From: Candidatus Delongbacteria bacterium
GTDB lineage: Bacteria > CAIWAD01 > BS150m-G50
Length of the DNA stretch: 6,447 nucleotides
Assembly (NCBI GenBank): GCA_016784425.1
Contig: JADHUQ010000135.1
Location: 1-6,447 of the forward strand
Direction of reading: 5' to 3'
Below the pieces are notes generated by a model. That model saw nothing but the letters and a program-made list of their open reading frames with translations. It did not search any database and was not told the origin of the DNA. Positions 3,486-6,447 of the stretch are shown here, in pieces. The translations under genes were made by a program, and so were the position numbers. How positions within the stretch are numbered: position 1 is the first letter of the stretch; each line of letters starts with the position of its first letter.

Positions 3486-6447
3486 AGCGAGAAGGTATAA
3501 GCCGGGCTGCTGGAGCCGGTTCCCGGATTGTACCGCCAGGCTGCATCCATTTTTAACAGGAAGTAGCCCAGGTTCAGACGGGAACCCCAGCCATAGCCGA
3601 GCAGGAGATCATCGGTAATCAACCGGCCGTTCAGGTCGCGCAGCAGATCGCTGTCGTTCCAGTACCAGGCTTGCCCGGCATCATAGAAAAGCACCCCCCG
3701 CAGATTACTCAAACCAATGCGGAGTGGCCAGCCCAGTTGCAGATAGCGCAACAAGGGAAAGCGGAACTCCATGTTCCCGACCAGATAAGTATCACCGACC
3801 CTCTCGTAGTAACGGGATCCACGCAGCGGAAAGATGAACTGAGAAAGATAGATACTCTCCATGCCGGTGATCAGGTCGGCGTCACCACCATCGACAGGTG
3901 CGTAATGATAGTTGATCCAGTTCTGCATGCCACCCAGGAAGAAATTCTGAGGCTGGTCTCCCCAGGAATGCCCGCCGCCAAAACGGAAGGCAAACTGATA
4001 ATCGCGGTTGATCAGAAAATAGCGGCGCAGATCACAGGTCAGTGACTGGAAATTTACCCCCCAGTTTTCACGCCCCAGTTTGAACTGACGCCCCAGTGAG
4101 AAATCGAGGTAACCGCGGAAACCGTTGGCGGGGCCGGTGTACCCCCAGAGAATGTTGTCACGGACAAACCTCAGGCTGGGCAGCAGGAAGCGGCGCTCAT
4201 CCAACGGTTCGTATACCGGATAACCCTCTGAGTCCAGTCGTCCTACCCCCTGATCCCAGACCTCGCGGTTAACCGTAAACAACCGGTTGCGAAGTTCCAG
4301 CCTGGTAAAACGGCTGAAAGGCCAGGAAAGTTGCAGGTTGAAGCCGTAGTAGTTATCACGGTAGATGCTGTCAGCGCCGGCATAAAAGGCGTAGATATTG
4401 CGAAAGATACCGGTGTGAACGGTGGGACGGGTTTTCAGGAATTCGTAATCAAGCTGGAAATTGGTGAACTGGATCTGATCGTAAAGGTCGAGGCTGAGAT
4501 AGAAACGATGGTTACCCATCAGGTCGCTGAGCATCAGCAGACTGCTTCCCTGCAAACCAAAATACTGGCTGTAGATCGCCTGTGCCTGCACCGCGTCAAC
4601 CGTGAATTGGAGACGGTAATCATGCTGGATGAAATTCCGTTCCGCGTCCAGGTAGGCGAGGGTATCGGTGGCGGATTGTCCCTGTGACAGGGGCGCTTCC
4701 CGGTAACCCAGCTCGCTGAAATCATAGTGTTCGTAGCCGTTGGTCGCAGGACCGCCATAGGAAAGAGTTTCCGGTGCGGCTTCCCGAAGGACCTGCAGAT
4801 TATGGAAGGGAATCGTTTCCTGGTCACCGGCACTTGCCTGCACCGGTGGCAGAGCAGTGAGATCCTCGAGGAGATAAATATCGTAACCACCCTTTTCGTA
4901 TCCGCTGAATGACACCCTGCCGGAGGAGTGTGATACAGAGGGTTGAAAAAGCCCGGTCAGAACATCCGTCAGTTGAATGGTATGACCGTTGCTAACCACC
5001 TGAGAGTATAGATTGAAGGTACCGTGACGATCAGAGACATAGAGCAGCTCGTCGTTACTGTACCACACTGGTGTAGCCTCATTCCAATCGGTACTGGTCA
5101 GCTGCCTGATAATGCCACTGGCACGCTCCAACAGGTAGAGATCCATCTGGGAGTAGCCGTCTTCCGCAAGCAGCTCAGCCAGCTCTGGTTGTACACTTCC
5201 GTTGTTCCAGTCAGAGGTATACGCCAGTCGACTTCCGTCAGGGGACCAGCTTGGATCATAATCAGAATAAATATCGTTCGTCAGGTTATGCAGTTCGTCT
5301 GTTTCCAGATTCCAGGTGAATATATCGGTGCGTCCGGTCAACAAACCGACAAAGACGATTTCGTCACCAGCAGGTGACCAGGCAGGTGAGAAAGCACCCT
5401 GTCCGGGAAAGATCCGCTCCCGTATCACTTTGCGCCTGGCCACATCCACAATGTGAATCATATCGTATGCACCGCTCTTGCTGCAGAATGCGATACTTTT
5501 ACCATCCGGTGACCAGCAGATACCAGGATTCAGCCAGTGCAGTTCTTCATAGCGGGAGCTGCGCTGACCGCTGATAATCTTTTCGGTCCGTTCCGGTTCC
5601 GCGATATGGGTCAGATAGATATCAAAGTAACCGTTGCGGTCTGTCAGATAAGCCACCCGCTCACCCCCGGGTGAAACCGCCGGTGAGGTGTTGACAAAGT
5701 TGCGGTGCTCAAGATGGTCCGTCAATGGTTGTCCCAGTTCGGAGATCATCTGTCTTGACGCTATGCTTGGCCAGTAGGTACGCCGCAGATAAAGCTGCCA
5801 TTCCTCTGACAACTGTTCGGAATCGATGCCGAAGGTGTGCTCGAGGGCTCCCTCCATGCGACGCATGGTTTGCAGGCGGTTCAGCAGTTCGCTGATTTTC
5901 TCCTGCCCGTAGCGCTCTGCCAGGTAACAGAATACCGACTGGCCGCCCTGATAAGGCATGGTGTAACTCAGGCTGTAGAGATCCGGTAGATAACCGTACA
6001 GAACTGCGTCCGCCAGAAACATATTGGCTTCACGATTCCACCCCTGACGCGAGCTGTATTCCGCCAGGCCTTCGATGAACCAGAGGGGTAATTGAAAGCG
6101 CGCCATGCTGGTAAGAATCTGATTGCCGTAGATCATTCGCAACATGACGGCATGAGTCAGTTCGTGATGTATCACATGACGAAAGTCTTCCCAGGAACCT
6201 TCAAAAGGTACTACCACCCTGTTTTTGAAAAACTCCGTGAAACCGCCGGTACCTTCACTCGGAGATTCGGTGGAAATGTTGGTGCTCTCGAATTCATTGT
6301 GTGACTTGTAAACGATAATCTGGATCCGGTCTGCGGGACCCAGTTGATGGTTGAATGTCTCACAGATAGCGGCATAGGAGGAATCAGCAGTGTGAGCCGC
6401 GAAGACAGCCAGCTCGTAACCGTCTTCGTTGAAATAGATGTCAAAAT
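3470..6447 (-). CDS. Peptidase-MA-like / TolB-like propeller / Omp85-type barrel fusion protein (5' partial)
   Basis: Seen: 991 codons plus a stop lie in the window; the frame stays open to the right edge, so the start and any signal peptide are outside. The GTG at 6217 is not the start, because 76 conserved-looking residues precede it in frame (first full codon 6445). Domains, numbered from that codon: about 1-230, a gluzincin-like domain with HELTH at 94-98 and a likely third zinc ligand E125 in WFIEGLAEY; 252-528, six propeller repeats with SPDG-type turns; about 529-610, a low-complexity linker; about 611-991, an aromatic-rich beta barrel ending in YTFSLGADF with a terminal Phe. GVLFYDAGQAW and the following glycine-rich strand resemble the Omp85/surface-antigen C-terminus. 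Known: Omp85 barrels sit in the outer membrane with their N-terminal part in the periplasm. Inferred: protease and propeller are periplasmic. Substrate and role are unknown. The TGA overlaps the start of the mlaE-like gene by one base. Confidence 0.88.
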   Translation of the reverse strand, partial: FDIYFNEDGYELAVFAAHTADSSYAAICETFNHQLGPADRIQIIVYKSHNEFESTNISTESPSEGTGGFTEFFKNRVVVPFEGSWEDFRHVIHHELTHAVMLRMIYGNQILTSMARFQLPLWFIEGLAEYSSRQGWNREANMFLADAVLYGYLPDLYSLSYTMPYQGGQSVFCYLAERYGQEKISELLNRLQTMRRMEGALEHTFGIDSEQLSEEWQLYLRRTYWPSIASRQMISELGQPLTDHLEHRNFVNTSPAVSPGGERVAYLTDRNGYFDIYLTHIAEPERTEKIISGQRSSRYEELHWLNPGICWSPDGKSIAFCSKSGAYDMIHIVDVARRKVIRERIFPGQGAFSPAWSPAGDEIVFVGLLTGRTDIFTWNLETDELHNLTNDIYSDYDPSWSPDGSRLAYTSDWNNGSVQPELAELLAEDGYSQMDLYLLERASGIIRQLTSTDWNEATPVWYSNDELLYVSDRHGTFNLYSQVVSNGHTIQLTDVLTGLFQPSVSHSSGRVSFSGYEKGGYDIYLLEDLTALPPVQASAGDQETIPFHNLQVLREAAPETLSYGGPATNGYEHYDFSELGYREAPLSQGQSATDTLAYLDAERNFIQHDYRLQFTVDAVQAQAIYSQYFGLQGSSLLMLSDLMGNHRFYLSLDLYDQIQFTNFQLDYEFLKTRPTVHTGIFRNIYAFYAGADSIYRDNYYGFNLQLSWPFSRFTRLELRNRLFTVNREVWDQGVGRLDSEGYPVYEPLDERRFLLPSLRFVRDNILWGYTGPANGFRGYLDFSLGRQFKLGRENWGVNFQSLTCDLRRYFLINRDYQFAFRFGGGHSWGDQPQNFFLGGMQNWINYHYAPVDGGDADLITGMESIYLSQFIFPLRGSRYYERVGDTYLVGNMEFRFPLLRYLQLGWPLRIGLSNLRGVLFYDAGQAWYWNDSDLLRDLNGRLITDDLLLGYGWGSRLNLGYFLLKMDAAWRYNPGTGSSSPAYTFSLGADF
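3473..4390 (-). other. Omp85/BamA-like outer-membrane beta-barrel region
   Basis: The C-terminal part of the fusion protein alternates polar and aromatic/hydrophobic residues in the manner of transmembrane strands and ends in Phe, matching the outer-membrane insertion signal. FFLGGMQNWINYHY sits where Omp85 proteins carry their conserved loop-6 region (usually GG...RGY/F), but the RGY/F core is absent. GVLFYDAGQAW and GYGWGSRLNLGYF match the last conserved strands of the surface-antigen family. The left boundary is approximate; barrel strands may begin nearer base 4610. Confidence 0.75.
4862..5692 (-). repeat. Six PD40/TolB-like propeller repeats within the fusion protein
   Basis: Six divergent protein repeats run in tandem, each about 30-48 residues of core and spaced 42-76 residues. 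Each has the pattern P-x-(V/C/W)-S-P-x-G-x-x-(I/L/V)-A-(Y/F), then a short hairpin and D-(I/L)-Y. Recognisable cores are AVSPGGERVAYLTD, CWSPDGKSIAFCS, AWSPAGDEIVFVG, SWSPDGSRLAYTSD, VWYSNDELLYVSD and SVSHSSGRVSFSG. Six units match the blade number of TolB, so a closed propeller is plausible. Blades 5 and 6 have lost the SPDG turn. Known role of such propellers: protein-protein docking or ligand binding. Partner unknown. Confidence 0.82.
6152..6166 (-). other. HExxH zinc-binding motif of the metallopeptidase domain
   Basis: These codons read HELTH, preceded by another His and followed by AVM, the classic zinc/catalytic helix of gluzincins. A candidate third ligand, Glu in WFIEGLAEY, follows 27 residues later (codon 6071-6073). 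All expected catalytic residues are present, so the domain is probably active rather than a degenerate scaffold. The peptide substrate cannot be read from sequence. Confidence 0.8.

Noticed and set aside
6167..6178. 12-base exact repeat ATGTATCACATG shared with 2482-2493
   Set aside because: Both copies encode His-Val-Ile-His on the minus strand in unrelated proteins. It resembles a partial palindrome but lies deep inside coding sequence with no other operator context, so it is best read as chance.
6215..6217. GTG at 6217 as the start of the barrel fusion protein
   Set aside because: The frame remains open for 76 more codons to the window edge and encodes a plausible continuation of the peptidase-like domain; starting at GTG would cut into it.
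6211..6444. Minus-strand 77-codon frame near the right edge
   Set aside because: It overlaps the barrel fusion gene in another frame. The in-frame translation of this stretch continues the peptidase-like domain up to the window edge, so that frame is the real one.
1..6447. CRISPR array, tRNA/rRNA genes, insertion sequences, riboswitch or terminator
   Set aside because: No regularly spaced repeats, cloverleaf-like segments, terminal inverted repeats or hairpin-plus-T-run were seen. The window is covered end to end by coding sequence with overlapping junctions.

Overview
The window is essentially fully coding and every gene lies on the minus strand. Read in the direction of transcription (right to left) it holds: (1) a large envelope protein whose 5' end lies beyond the right edge, made of a gluzincin-type metallopeptidase domain, a six-bladed TolB-like propeller and an Omp85/BamA-like outer-membrane barrel; (2) an MlaE-type ABC permease; (3) its MlaF-type ATPase; (4) tgt, tRNA-guanine transglycosylase; (5) a TrmA/RlmD-type 23S rRNA uracil-C5 methyltransferase that runs off the left edge. 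All four junctions overlap (1, 1, 11 and 14 bases). There is no intergenic gap, promoter or terminator inside the window, so this is the interior of a tightly packed operon. Plus-strand open frames are antisense shadows of these genes.

Host: a Gram-negative (diderm) bacterium of middling GC content, shown by the outer-membrane barrel and the Mla-type permease/ATPase pair. From general knowledge, fusions of a peptidase-MA-like domain, a propeller and a barrel are typical of the FCB group and neighbouring uncultured phyla (Gemmatimonadota, Latescibacterota, Marinimicrobia, KSB1-like lineages). Placement there is inference; no rRNA or other marker is present.

Layout: 3470-6447 barrel fusion protein; 2703-3470 mlaE-like; 2023-2703 mlaF-like; 903-2033 tgt; 1-916 rlmD-like.

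Functionally the window splits in two. The upstream half is an envelope module: an outer-membrane barrel with a large presumably periplasmic protease-plus-propeller region, immediately coupled to an inner-membrane ABC transporter of the phospholipid-trafficking family. The MCE substrate-binding partner (MlaD) that normally accompanies MlaE/MlaF is not adjacent on either side of the pair. The downstream half is RNA modification: queuosine at the tRNA wobble base and m5U in 23S rRNA. The most interesting possibility is that the barrel fusion protein is a physical partner of the MlaEF pair; this is a hypothesis from gene order and coupling only.
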